Assembly: GCA_050043265.1 (NCBI GenBank)
Contig: JBHJIR010000009.1
Location: 1-64,000 of the forward strand
DNA from: Pelagibius sp050043265
GTDB lineage: Bacteria > Pseudomonadota > Alphaproteobacteria > Kiloniellales > Kiloniellaceae
DNA: 64,000 nucleotides
Direction: 5' to 3'
Shown here: in pieces, positions 28,302-36,067 of the stretch
How the letters are laid out: the number at the start of each line of letters is the position of its first letter
Position numbering within the stretch: position 1 is the stretch's first letter
Program-made: the position numbers and the translations under genes
The notes under the pieces: model-generated
What the model was told of the DNA's origin: nothing
Database searches by the model: none
Seen by the model: the letters and a program-made list of their open reading frames with translations, nothing else

Positions 28302-28680
28302 CGACCCTTTCGTTCATCCGCCGGATGCGTCCGGCCAGGGTGCGCATGCCGTCGAGGGCGAAGAACGGGGTTTCGTGCACCAGGTAGACAAAGTTGCGTT
28401 CGGTGACCGGCACCACCTCGCAGGGCTCCAGCGCGACCACGGTGGCGCTGCGCGGGGAGCCGTCGATCAGTCCCATCTCGCCGAAGACTCCGCCGGCGCC
28501 GACCTCCTCGATCTGCTTGCCGTTGACGACGATGGCCAGGCGGCCCTTGCGCACCAGAAACATCTCGTGCCCCGCCGAGCCCTGTTCGAAGACCTGCTGA
28601 TCCTTGTCGAAAGCGATCGGCTGCAAGCCGATCTGCGGCAGGATGCCGAAATCAATTTTCCGATTTTCAGGTGTAGCCAC
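28291..28680 (-). CDS. Single-domain cyclic nucleotide-binding protein
   Basis: About 129 residues formed almost entirely by a cNMP-binding (Crp-type) beta-barrel: VFEQGSAGHEMFLVRKGRLAIVV, then GGVFGEMGLIDGSPRSATVVAL, containing the phosphate-binding FGEMGLIDGSPRSA cassette. No DNA-binding domain follows, so it is a sensor module or a partner protein, not a transcription factor. GTG at 28680 (with a G-rich site upstream) is preferred to a TTG at 28713. Ligand unknown (cAMP or cGMP likely from the family). Confidence 0.82.
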   Translation of the reverse strand: MATPENRKIDFGILPQIGLQPIAFDKDQQVFEQGSAGHEMFLVRKGRLAIVVNGKQIEEVGAGGVFGEMGLIDGSPRSATVVALEPCEVVPVTERNFVYLVHETPFFALDGMRTLAGRIRRMNERVVTP

Positions 28681-28786
28681 GAAACCAACCCCCCATTCGA
28701 TAAGCCGCCGCAAGAAGTATCATGTATGGGACGTTTTTATTACGGCAATCTGTGGGAGGAAGGCGGGATCGACACGCAGGCGGGGT

Positions 28787-29581
28787 TTAGGCGACGGGCA
28801 GCGTGCCGCCATCGATAACCAACTCCGTGCCGTTGATCGAGGCAGCCCGCGGCGAGGCGACGAAGGCGATGAGCTCGGCGACTTCTTCCGGCCGGGCCGG
28901 GCGCCCGATGGGAATCCCGCCCAGCGAGTCCATGAGGCCCTGGCGGGCTTGCTCGGCGCTGCAGTCCTGCTGGCTGGCGAGACGCTCGATCAGCGCGGCA
29001 GCCGCCGTGGTTTCGACGAAGCCCGGGGCGACGCTGCCCACGCGAACACCCTGGGGCGCGACCTCCTTGGAAAGACCCTTGCTGTAAGTGCTGAGGGCCG
29101 CCTTGGCCGCGGCGTAGGCGAGGGTCGCCTCGGGGAGCGGCATGCGACGCTGGATCGACGATACATGTACGATCACGCCCGAACCCTGGGCCAGCATGGC
29201 GGGCAGCAGCGCGCGGTCGAGGCGGACGGCGGCCAGGAGGTTGGCGTCGAGGGCGCGGGCCCATTGGCCGTCGTCCAGCACGCTAAAGCCGCCGGCCGGT
29301 GCCGCCGACCCGCCGACCACGTGGATCAGGCAGTCGACGCCGCCCAGGCGGTCGAGCATCGCCTTCGCCACCGCTTCGCAACCGGCGGCGGTGCTGACGT
29401 CGGCTTCGACGAAGTGTTCAGGCAGCGGCAGATCGTCGGGTCGGGTCCTGGCCGTGGTGACCACGATGGCCCCTGCATCCCGCAGGCGGCGGACGACAGC
29501 CTCGCCGATGCCTTTCGTTCCCCCGGTGACCAGGGCGCGTAGACCGGAGAATTCCCCTTCCGTGCAGGTACCGCTCTGCAT
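28787..29581 (-). CDS. SDR family oxidoreductase
   Basis: About 264 residues of the classical short-chain dehydrogenase family: cofactor motif TGGTKGIGEA, catalytic serine region VIVHVSSIQRR, and YAAAKAALSTYSKG (Tyr-x-x-x-Lys). GFVETTAAAALIERLA and DGGTLPVA complete the fold. It probably reduces or oxidises a small carbonyl compound with NAD(P)(H). ATG at 29581 follows the SnoaL-like gene by one base, so the pair is an operon opposite an HxlR regulator. Confidence 0.88.
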   Translation of the reverse strand: MQSGTCTEGEFSGLRALVTGGTKGIGEAVVRRLRDAGAIVVTTARTRPDDLPLPEHFVEADVSTAAGCEAVAKAMLDRLGGVDCLIHVVGGSAAPAGGFSVLDDGQWARALDANLLAAVRLDRALLPAMLAQGSGVIVHVSSIQRRMPLPEATLAYAAAKAALSTYSKGLSKEVAPQGVRVGSVAPGFVETTAAAALIERLASQQDCSAEQARQGLMDSLGGIPIGRPARPEEVAELIAFVASPRAASINGTELVIDGGTLPVA

Positions 29582-29582
29582 C

Positions 29583-29915
29583 TCAGCCGATCCCCAGGGC
29601 GCTGATACGGCCGTCCTCGGCAAGGCCGAAACGGTAGGTGAGGTTGGCCGGGCTGCCCGGGAAGTTGCCTGAGACCCGCGCGACGACCACGGTGCGGCCG
29701 GCTTCGGCGCGGCTTTCCAGCGGTTCTACCGTAACCTTGTACTTGGCGCCTGTCGCTTCCTTCCAGGCGCGGATCGCCTCGGGCCCGACGATGTCCTCGC
29801 CTTCGTCCCGCACCCGGGCATCTGGCGTGAAGCAGGCAACGATCGCGTCGATGTCGTGACGGTTCTGGGCGGCGAAATAGGCAGCAAGCGTGCCGGGCAG
29901 GTTGATACCGGTCAT
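29583..29915 (-). CDS. SnoaL-like / NTF2-fold protein
   Basis: A 110-residue protein of the NTF2-like superfamily (ketosteroid isomerase or SnoaL-like): LAAYFAAQNRHDIDAIVACFTPDARVRDEGE at the N-terminus is the usual opening. These act as small isomerases or accessory proteins. Co-transcribed with the SDR gene and divergent from an HxlR regulator 54 bases away. Start supported by GGAG 6 bases upstream. Confidence 0.85.
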   Translation of the reverse strand: MTGINLPGTLAAYFAAQNRHDIDAIVACFTPDARVRDEGEDIVGPEAIRAWKEATGAKYKVTVEPLESRAEAGRTVVVARVSGNFPGSPANLTYRFGLAEDGRISALGIG

Positions 29916-29969
29916 GGGGGCTCCAAATACGGTTTTCTCCGGCCCCTTATGTGCTGCTATCCTGTCAGA

Positions 29970-30353
29970 ATGGCAAGAACCGACAAAAAAGTAAGCTACT
30001 CACCTACAGGTAAGTTAGCGGACGTCACGCCGGAGATGGCGGCGACCGGGGCCGAGGGTGCCCTGCGGCTGCTGGAAGGCCGCTGGAAGATGATCATCCT
30101 CTTCCACCTCTTCGACCGCGGCATTCTGCGCTTTTCCGAACTGGAAAGGGCAATCCCGGGGGTGTCCCAGAAAATGCTCATCCAGCAGCTGCGCGAGTTG
30201 GAGCGCGACGGCATCGTCTCGCGCAAGATCTATCCGCAGGTGCCGCCGAAGGTGGAGTATGGCCTGACGGACTGGGGCCAGGCCCTCTGCCCGGCGCTCG
30301 ATGCCCTGCTGGAATGGGGCGCCCTGAAGGACAAGCTGCAACCCGGGGCCTGA
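29970..30353 (+). CDS. HxlR family transcriptional regulator
   Basis: A 127-residue winged-helix regulator: LLEGRWKMIILFHLFDRGILRFSELERAIPGVSQKMLIQQLRELERDGIVSRK spans the HxlR DNA-binding core, ending in VEYGLTDWGQAL. HxlR proteins usually respond to aldehydes, quinones or redox stress and control divergent oxidoreductase genes. Here the divergent SnoaL-SDR pair is the probable target across a 54-base shared promoter. The family cysteine sometimes found near the N-terminus is absent. Confidence 0.9.
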   Translation: MARTDKKVSYSPTGKLADVTPEMAATGAEGALRLLEGRWKMIILFHLFDRGILRFSELERAIPGVSQKMLIQQLRELERDGIVSRKIYPQVPPKVEYGLTDWGQALCPALDALLEWGALKDKLQPGA

Positions 30354-30364
30354 CTCCGGCGGCG

Positions 30365-31015
30365 CTAGCCTGCGTACTTCTCCAAAAACGCCTCGATCTC
30401 CAGACTCCGGAAATCGGGCAGGGCGGCGCGCAACTGGTCGTGAGACCAGTCCCACCAGGCGAGCGCCTGGAGGCGTTCGGCGATCCTGGGCGGGAAGCGG
30501 TCCTTGATCGGCCTGGCGGGGACGCCGGCGACGATGCTGTAGGGCGCCACGTCCTTGCTGACCACGGCGCCGGCTCCCACGACGGCGCCGGTGCCGATGG
30601 TGACGCCGGCCAGGACCGTCACGCCATGGCCGATCCAGATGTCGTGGCCCAGGGTCACCGCGTTCGCCCCGCGCCAGGCGAAGACCGCCGCGTCGTCGTC
30701 CTCGGCCAGGCCGAACTGGCGGCTGCGGTAGGAGAAGTGGTGCTGGCTGGCGCGCCAGACCGGGTGGTTGCCCGGATTGATGCGTACCTGGCCCGCGATG
30801 GAGCAGAACTTGCCGATGTCGCTGCCGGCCACGTGGCAGTCCCAGGTGATGTAGCTGTAGTCGCCGAAGCGGGTGTGGCTCATCTGGGTGCGGGCGCCGA
30901 CCTCGGTGTAGCGGCCGAGGTCGCAGGCCACGACGGCGGCGCTGGCGTGGAGCAGCGGGCTTTCGCCGAGGATTTTCTCATTCTTGGCGGCGGGCAGTTG
31001 GGCGGCTTCGCTCAT
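30365..31015 (-). CDS. Phosphonate-cluster hexapeptide-repeat acetyltransferase
   Basis: A 216-residue left-handed beta-helix transferase of the xenobiotic (CatB/Vat) type: repeats such as VTLGHDIWIGHGVTVLAGVTIGTGAVVGAGAVVSKDV and the loop INPGNHPVWRASQHHF. It matches the phn-linked hexapeptide transferase family commonly found in alphaproteobacterial phn operons. It likely acetylates a phosphonate or pathway intermediate, possibly in place of PhnO; this is inference. It is the last gene of the phnCDE operon, starting 14 bases after phnE. Confidence 0.88.
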   Translation of the reverse strand: MSEAAQLPAAKNEKILGESPLLHASAAVVACDLGRYTEVGARTQMSHTRFGDYSYITWDCHVAGSDIGKFCSIAGQVRINPGNHPVWRASQHHFSYRSRQFGLAEDDDAAVFAWRGANAVTLGHDIWIGHGVTVLAGVTIGTGAVVGAGAVVSKDVAPYSIVAGVPARPIKDRFPPRIAERLQALAWWDWSHDQLRAALPDFRSLEIEAFLEKYAG

Positions 31016-31029
31016 TTTCCGTTTCTCGC

Positions 31030-31899
31030 TCAGGGCCGGTAGTCGTTCTTGCCGATGATCTTGCCGCGCAGCCAGCCGGAAAAGGCGTCGATGGCGTAGA
31101 CCGCCACCAGGATCAGCAACACGATGGACATGACCTCGTCCCAGTTGTTGGCGCTGATGCGGTCGTAGAGCAGGAAGCCGCCGCCGCCGGCGCCGACCAC
31201 GCCCAGGATGGTGGCGCTGCGGGTGGTGGATTCGAGCTGGTAGAGCGCGTTGGACAGCATCACCGGCAGAACCTGGGGGATGATTGCCAGGCGGATCACC
31301 TGCAGGGGGCCCCCGCCGCTGGCGCGCACCCCCTCGACCTGCTTGCGGTCGATGTTCTCGATGGCCTCGGCGAACAGCTTGGCCAGCACGCCGATATCGG
31401 AGACGGCGATGGCGAAGATGCCGGCCAGCGGGCCGAGGCCGAAGGCGCGGATGAAGATGAGCGCCAGCACCAGCTGCTCGAAGGCGCGCAGGGTATCGAA
31501 GCCGCGGCGCACGCCGAAGTGCATCCACTCGGCCCGCAGCACGTTCTTGGCCCCGAGGAACGACAGCGGCAGTGCCACCAGGCTGGCCAGTAGAGTACCG
31601 AGAAAGGCCATGGCCAAGGTCTCGCCGATGGCGGTCACCGGCTCCAGGAACAGTTCCCATGTCGGCCAGACATACGGCGGCAGCATGAAGCTCAGGACGA
31701 AGCCCAGCTTGCCGAGGCCGTCCCACAACCGCGCCGGCGCGAAGTTGAAGGCGATCAGGGTGTAGAGCACCAGCGCGGCGAAGAGGCCCCAGGCGCTCCA
31801 CGTCATGACGACGCGGGCCGGCGGCGCGGCGAAGGCGGCGGGCAGGCGGGCGCGGGCGGCGGCGATCTCCGCCGCGGGCACGTCATGGGGCTGTTTCAT
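31030..31899 (-). CDS. phnE: Phosphonate ABC transporter permease PhnE (second copy)
   Basis: A 289-residue permease with about six membrane helices: IGETLAMAFLGTLLASLVALPLSFLGAKN, then ALIFIRAFGLGPLAGIFAIAVSDIGVLAKLFAEAIENID and the coupling region VEGVRASGGGPLQVIRLAIIPQ. The family is PhnE; it forms the membrane pore with the other PhnE. Starts 9 bases after the first phnE gene. Two PhnE proteins in one operon is a known arrangement for phosphonate importers. Confidence 0.93.
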   Translation of the reverse strand: MKQPHDVPAAEIAAARARLPAAFAAPPARVVMTWSAWGLFAALVLYTLIAFNFAPARLWDGLGKLGFVLSFMLPPYVWPTWELFLEPVTAIGETLAMAFLGTLLASLVALPLSFLGAKNVLRAEWMHFGVRRGFDTLRAFEQLVLALIFIRAFGLGPLAGIFAIAVSDIGVLAKLFAEAIENIDRKQVEGVRASGGGPLQVIRLAIIPQVLPVMLSNALYQLESTTRSATILGVVGAGGGGFLLYDRISANNWDEVMSIVLLILVAVYAIDAFSGWLRGKIIGKNDYRP

Positions 31900-31908
31900 A
31901 TCGGCTCC

Positions 31909-32829
31909 TCATGCGGCGAGTTTCTCGTGGCCGATAAAGGCGTGGCGGATGCGCTCGCAGACCAGGTCGATGGTGACGACGGTCAGCAGGATCAGGAGGA
32001 AGAGGGCGGAGATGTCCGTATAGTACTGGAAGGAGATGGCGGTGCGGATCTCCTGGCCCAGGCCGCCGGCGCCGACGAAGCCGATGATGGAAGAGGAACG
32101 CACGTTGATCTCGAAACGCAGCAAGGTGTAGCTCACGTGGTTGGGCAGCACCTGCGGCACCACGGCGTAGCGCACCATCTGGACCCAGTCGGCGCCCGCG
32201 GCGCGCAGGCCCTCGACCGGCTTCATGTCGATGTTCTCGTTGACCTCGGAGTAGAGCTTGCCCAGCGCGCCCGTGGTGTGCACGGCGATGGCCAGCACGC
32301 CGGCCAGCGGGCCGATCCCGAAGCAGAATACGAAGATGAGCGCATAAACCAGGTCCGGCACCGTGCGCGCGATCTCCAGAACGCGCCGGCTGATGAAGAG
32401 GATCGCCGGGTTGCGCGTCAGGTTGCGCGAAGCCGGGAAGCTGAGCAGGAAAGCGCCGCAGACGCCGAAGACCGTGGCGAGGAAGGCGATCAGCACGGTT
32501 TCGAGCAGCAGCTTCAGCCACAGTTTCACCGGCAGGAACCATTCGGCCAGATCGGCGCCGAGGCTGTCCCAGCGCAGTACCGGCAGGATCTTCGCGATGA
32601 ACTCGTGCAGGCGCGGCAGGCCGTTCCAGATCTTCACCGGGTCGAAATCGCCGATCACCATGCTGACGGCGAGGCAGCCGGCGAAGCCGAGGAAGAAGAG
32701 CAGGTTCAGGCGGCGCTTGCGGCTGACCATCGCCGCGTAGCGGTCGTGGAACCGCCGCACCGCCGCATTGTTGTTGGCGGCAAAGCCCGGTGCCGAAGAA
32801 AGGGGGGCGTCTGCGATGCTTCCGGGCAC
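31909..32829 (-). CDS. phnE: Phosphonate ABC transporter permease PhnE (first copy)
   Basis: About 306 residues. Membrane helix near residue 45 (LLFFLGFAGCLAVSMVIG), then LLETVLIAFLATVFGVCGAFLLSF, ARTVPDLVYALIFVFCFGIGPLAGVLAIAVHTTGALGKLYSE, and the coupling loop VEGLRAAGADWVQMVRYAVVPQ. GTG at 32829 is chosen because GGAG lies 8-9 bases before it and the frame upstream lacks family similarity. It follows phnD by 86 bases. Confidence 0.92.
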   Translation of the reverse strand: MPGSIADAPLSSAPGFAANNNAAVRRFHDRYAAMVSRKRRLNLLFFLGFAGCLAVSMVIGDFDPVKIWNGLPRLHEFIAKILPVLRWDSLGADLAEWFLPVKLWLKLLLETVLIAFLATVFGVCGAFLLSFPASRNLTRNPAILFISRRVLEIARTVPDLVYALIFVFCFGIGPLAGVLAIAVHTTGALGKLYSEVNENIDMKPVEGLRAAGADWVQMVRYAVVPQVLPNHVSYTLLRFEINVRSSSIIGFVGAGGLGQEIRTAISFQYYTDISALFLLILLTVVTIDLVCERIRHAFIGHEKLAA

Positions 32830-32915
32830 GCTTGCGGCTCCGATCGTCCAGAGGGGAGAGAAGAAGGGCGAAGGCCGGCGCCTGCCTGGCACCGGCCCGC
32901 CTCGGGCGCCGCGGT

Positions 32916-33866
32916 TCAGCTGCCGCGGTTGCGGCGGATCTTGCGGATTTCGTCGCGCATCTCGACGATCCACTCGTAACGCTCGTGGTCGACCTTGATC
33001 CAGCCGACCTGCTTGGGGTTGCCGGTCATCTCGGCGAAGGCTTCGGGGTCCTTCTGCGGGATGTCGAGAACCAGTTGCTGCATGGTGCTCTTCAACCCGG
33101 CCGGCAGGTTCTTGCGGGCGGCGAAGGGGCCGGAGGTGATCTCCGGCGACTTCCATATCCAGCAGATCTCGCCTTGCTTGATCATGCCCTTTTCCACCAT
33201 GCGCTGGGGGATGCCGGCGATGTCGTTGGTGACGTGGGTGGCGGCCGCGTCGAACTGGCCGTTGACGACGCCGAGCACGCCGGTCTCGTGGGAACCGGAA
33301 AATGGCGTGGCGGCGAAGTAGGTCTCCGGGTTGTAGCCCTGCTTCAGCAGGTTGAAATAGGGCACCGCATAGCCGGAGGTGGAGTCGGGGTCGGCGAAGG
33401 CGACGGTCTTGCCCTGCAGATCCTCGATCTTCTTGTAAGGGCTGTCGCAGCGCACGGTGATCACCGAGTAGTAGCCGGTGCTGCCGTCGTCCTGCAGGCG
33501 CGATACCAGCGGCTCGACTCCGCCGTCGGTTTCCTTCCAAGCCGCGGCATAGGAAGACGAGCCGAAGAAGGCGAACTCGATCTGGTCGGCGGCCATCGCC
33601 TGGATGACGCCGTCGTAGGACGAGGCGGTGTAGATCTTCACCGGCAGGCCGAGGTTGGCTTCCAGGTATTTCTTGAAGCCCTCGTAGCGCTGGACGCGGT
33701 CCTTCTCGTTCTCGCCGGAGAGGATGCCGAAGCGGATCTCCTTCATGCCGGCCTTCCAGTCGGCGGCGTCGGCGGGGGTGTGGAAGCCGGCGGCCAGCGT
33801 GGCGGCCATCAGGGTGGTTCCCAGGGCTGTTCCCAGGGCTGTTCCGAGGAATATTCTGCGTAGCAT
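32916..33866 (-). CDS. phnD: Phosphonate-binding periplasmic protein PhnD
   Basis: A 316-residue binding protein: signal peptide about residues 1-34 (cleavage near PADAADW), then IRFGILSGENEKDRVQRYEG, ADQIEFAFFGSSSYAAA, TVAFADPDSTSGYAVP and ATHVTNDIAG, all PhnD features including the serine/threonine stretch that binds the phosphonate headgroup. The signal peptide contains LGTALGTALGTTL, encoded by a 12-base unit repeated in tandem. It lies between phnC and phnE. Confidence 0.94.
   Translation of the reverse strand: MLRRIFLGTALGTALGTTLMAATLAAGFHTPADAADWKAGMKEIRFGILSGENEKDRVQRYEGFKKYLEANLGLPVKIYTASSYDGVIQAMAADQIEFAFFGSSSYAAAWKETDGGVEPLVSRLQDDGSTGYYSVITVRCDSPYKKIEDLQGKTVAFADPDSTSGYAVPYFNLLKQGYNPETYFAATPFSGSHETGVLGVVNGQFDAAATHVTNDIAGIPQRMVEKGMIKQGEICWIWKSPEITSGPFAARKNLPAGLKSTMQQLVLDIPQKDPEAFAEMTGNPKQVGWIKVDHERYEWIVEMRDEIRKIRRNRGS
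33817..33852 (+). repeat. 12-bp tandem repeat in the phnD signal peptide
   Basis: GTTCCCAGGGCT occurs twice in a row (33817-33828, 33829-33840) followed by a diverged third unit (33841-33852). It encodes four-residue steps, so copy changes keep the phnD frame and only alter the signal peptide's hydrophobic length. Confidence 0.75.
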
Positions 33867-33978
33867 CTGACGTCTCTCCCTTCGGGTGGCCCGGCGCGGC
33901 GCGCCGGAGAACGGGTTCGGGTGGTGCGGTAAAGGGTGGACGCCGCCTTGAGGTCCCCGGGCGCCCCTCGGAGAGCGG

Positions 33979-34851
33979 TTACGCGCCCAGGGCGACCCTG
34001 GCGGCGGCCGGCTGCCGAGCCGGCCGGAGAGCGGCGTTCTCGAAGCTGGGCAGGCTGGTCGAGGTGACCGCTTCGGCGAACTCCTCCCCGCCTTCTTCCC
34101 CGTCCTCTTCCTGGCTGCCGGCGGCTCCGTAGATGCGCTGCACCGCCGCCTTGGTCAGGCGTTCCGGCGCGCCGTCGAAGCCCACCTCGCCCGCTGCCAT
34201 GCCGACGATGCGGTCGCAGTAGTGGCGCGCGGTGTCCAGGGTGTGCAGGTTGCACAGCACGGTCAGGCCTTCCTCGCGGTTGATGGTGGCCAGCGCCGCC
34301 ATCACCTTGGTGGCGTTGCGCGGGTCCAGCGAGGCGATCGGCTCGTCGGCCAGGATCACCTTGGGGTCCTGCAGGATGGCGCGGGCGATGGCGACACGCT
34401 GCTGCTGGCCGCCGGACAGGGTGTCGGCGCGCTGCAGCGCCTGGTCGGCGAGGTCGAGGCGGTCCAGCGCGGCGATGGCCAGCGCGCGCTCCGCCGCCGT
34501 GAAGCGCTTGGCAAGGGAGGAGAAGGGGCCGTGCCGGTTGATACGCCCGACCAGCACATTGGTCAGGACGTCCAGCCGGTTCACCAGATTGAACTGCTGG
34601 AAAATCATCGCGCAGTCGGCGCGCCAGGCCAGCAGGTCGCGGCCCTTCAGGCCGGTCACCGTCTTGCCGTTAAAATGAAAGCAGCCCTGGCTCGGCTACC
34701 GCCGCCGGTTGACCAGGCGCCGCAATGTCGATTTGCCGGCGCCGGAGCGGCCGATGATGCCGACCATCTGGCCTTCCGGAATATCCAGGCTCACCTGGCC
34801 CACCGCCCGGGTCGCACCGAAAGTCTTGGTCAGGTTCTGAATCTGCAGCAT
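33979..34851 (-). pseudogene. phnC: Phosphonate ABC ATPase PhnC interrupted by an amber codon
   Basis: The frame starts at ATG 34851 (MLQIQNLTKTFGATRAVG), has Walker A GRSGAGKST (residues 34-42), then TAG at codon 52 (34696-34698). The same frame continues without shift as PSQGCFHFNGKTVTGLKGRD, CAMIFQQFNLV, signature LSGGQQQRVAIARA, Walker B VILADEPIASLD and an H-loop area where CNLHTLD replaces the usual histidine-aspartate context. In relatives the stop position is normally an acidic residue (NRLxEPxxG), so GAG to TAG would explain it. A C-terminal tail of about 45 residues is acidic then alanine-rich. The product would be non-functional unless the codon is read through or is a sequencing error. 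Confidence 0.85.
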
Positions 34852-34925
34852 CGTCGGCCTCCGCTCGGTTTCCGTTGCGCCTGTCCGTACCCCGCCCGTC
34901 AACAAGCCCGCAGAGATATCCGGTT

Positions 34926-34933
34926 GTCTAGAC
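34926..34933. promoter_or_regulatory. Predicted PhnF operator, site 2
   Basis: GTCTAGAC, identical to the core of site 1 before phnG, 75 bases upstream of the phnC start. It matches the HutC-type operator pattern GTNTANAC. XbaI-like TCTAGA sequences are rare in GC-rich DNA, which makes the coincidence of two sites at two phn operons notable. Confidence 0.65.
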
Positions 34934-35120
34934 GACTTGGGCACATCTGCACCCTCGACCGGATAACGGGCCCGCGACCAAGTCGCTCACGGCCCAGGTT
35001 GCCCACGGCAACGACGGAACCAGAATCCACCGGCTTTTGCGCCGGCAGACTGACGGTTTGCCGCCAGCCGCCTTGTTGCGCGGTAAAAGCTTTGTTCAAC
35101 GGGGAGGAGTCTAACCTTGC

Positions 35121-35142
35121 CGCAGTGACTCTAATGTGACGC
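35121..35142 (-). promoter_or_regulatory. Possible Pho box upstream of phnC
   Basis: Read on the minus strand, two 11-base units each carry GTCAC at the same phase (GCGTCACATTA, GAGTCACTGCG), compared with the PhoB direct repeat CTGTCAT/CTGTCAC with 11-base spacing. It lies about 270 bases before phnC. phnCDE is under PhoB control in some alphaproteobacteria. The first two bases of each block deviate, so confidence is modest. Confidence 0.35.
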
Positions 35143-35191
35143 TGCAGTCACGCTTCTGGGTCAGTTTCTTTGAGCGCTGCCGCGGGGGAAG

Positions 35192-35219
35192 GCAACCTGT
35201 TGCGGGCAACGTGTTGCGG
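35192..35219. repeat. Tandem pair of 14-bp palindromic units
   Basis: GCAACCTGTTGCGG followed at once by GCAACGTGTTGCGG. Each unit is a GCAAC/GTTGC dyad. It could be a pair of binding sites or hairpins ending the response regulator message, whose stop is at 35273. Confidence 0.5.
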
Positions 35220-35272
35220 TTCGCCAGAGCTGCCGCCCCGGGCCCGTGGTGCCTGGACATGGGCGGAGAGGG

Positions 35273-35995
35273 TCAGGACTTCGTGGTGGAATAGATATAG
35301 CCGGCGCCGCGCACGGTCTTGATGACCTGGGGCTTGGCGGGATCGCTTTCGATCTTGCGGCGGATGCGCGCGATGCGGATGTCGATACTGCGGTCGAAGG
35401 GTTCCCAGTCCCGGTTGTGGGCGAGGTTCAGCAACTGGTCGCGGCTGAGCACCCGGTTGGGGTTGTCGGCGAAGGCCTTCAGCAGATCGAACTCCATGCC
35501 GGTCAGCGGGATGTCGCGGCCGGCGCTGTCCAGCAGCTTGTGAGAATCCAGATTGAGGGTGTGGCCGCCGAAGCGCGCCACGTGGGCGCTCTGCGGCCGG
35601 CCGTCTTCCGCCTCCGCCGCCGCGCGGTCGCTCCGCCGCAGCACCGCCTTGATGCGCGCCAGCAGCTCGCGCAGGTCGACCGGCTTGGCCAGGTAATCGT
35701 CGGCGCCCATCTCCAGGCCGACGATGCGGTCGACCACTTCGCCGGCCGCCGTCAGCATGATGATGCCAACCTGCTTTTCGGCGCGCAGGAAGCGCGCGAG
35801 GGACAGGCCGTCCTCGCCCGGCATGCGGATATCGAGCAGCACCAGGTCGACGTCGCTGCCGTCGACGGCCTCACGCAATTCCTCGCCGCCGCCGGCCGCC
35901 GTCACCCGGTAGTCGTGCAGTTCGAGGTATTCCTGGATCGTCTCGCGGATGCCCGGTTCGTCGTCCACCACGACAATGTGCTTTTGACCCTGCAT
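35273..35995 (-). CDS. OmpR/PhoB-family response regulator
   Basis: A 240-residue two-component regulator. Receiver domain about residues 5-120 with acidic pair VVVDDEPGIRE, phospho-acceptor in VDLVLLDIRMPGEDG, switch threonine in IIMLTA and lysine in DDYLAKPVDLRELL. The C-terminal winged helix contains LTGMEFDLLKAFADNPNRVLSRDQLL and RSIDIRIARIRRKIE, ending VKTVRGAGYIY-like. ATG at 35995 with AGGGAA upstream. It lies 72 bases after the hybrid kinase and is probably its partner. Confidence 0.9.
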   Translation of the reverse strand: MQGQKHIVVVDDEPGIRETIQEYLELHDYRVTAAGGGEELREAVDGSDVDLVLLDIRMPGEDGLSLARFLRAEKQVGIIMLTAAGEVVDRIVGLEMGADDYLAKPVDLRELLARIKAVLRRSDRAAAEAEDGRPQSAHVARFGGHTLNLDSHKLLDSAGRDIPLTGMEFDLLKAFADNPNRVLSRDQLLNLAHNRDWEPFDRSIDIRIARIRRKIESDPAKPQVIKTVRGAGYIYSTTKS

Positions 35996-36067
35996 GCCGA
36001 AAATTCCCTGCCTCACCCTTGCCAATGTCTGACGTTTTACACTGTTTCCTGCCGCAATTCCCTGCCG

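Larger units (their letters stand above)
34852..35272. other. 421-base gap upstream of phnC
   Basis: No gene supported. It lies between phnC and the end of the response regulator gene, both on the minus strand, and must hold the phnCDE promoter. It contains the GTCTAGAC palindrome (34926-34933), a possible Pho box (35121-35142) and a tandem pair of 14-base palindromic units (35192-35219). Confidence 0.6.

Noticed and set aside
35192..35219. Rho-independent terminator for the response regulator gene
   Set aside because: Dyads are present but there is no T-run on the minus strand after them, so only a repeat is annotated.
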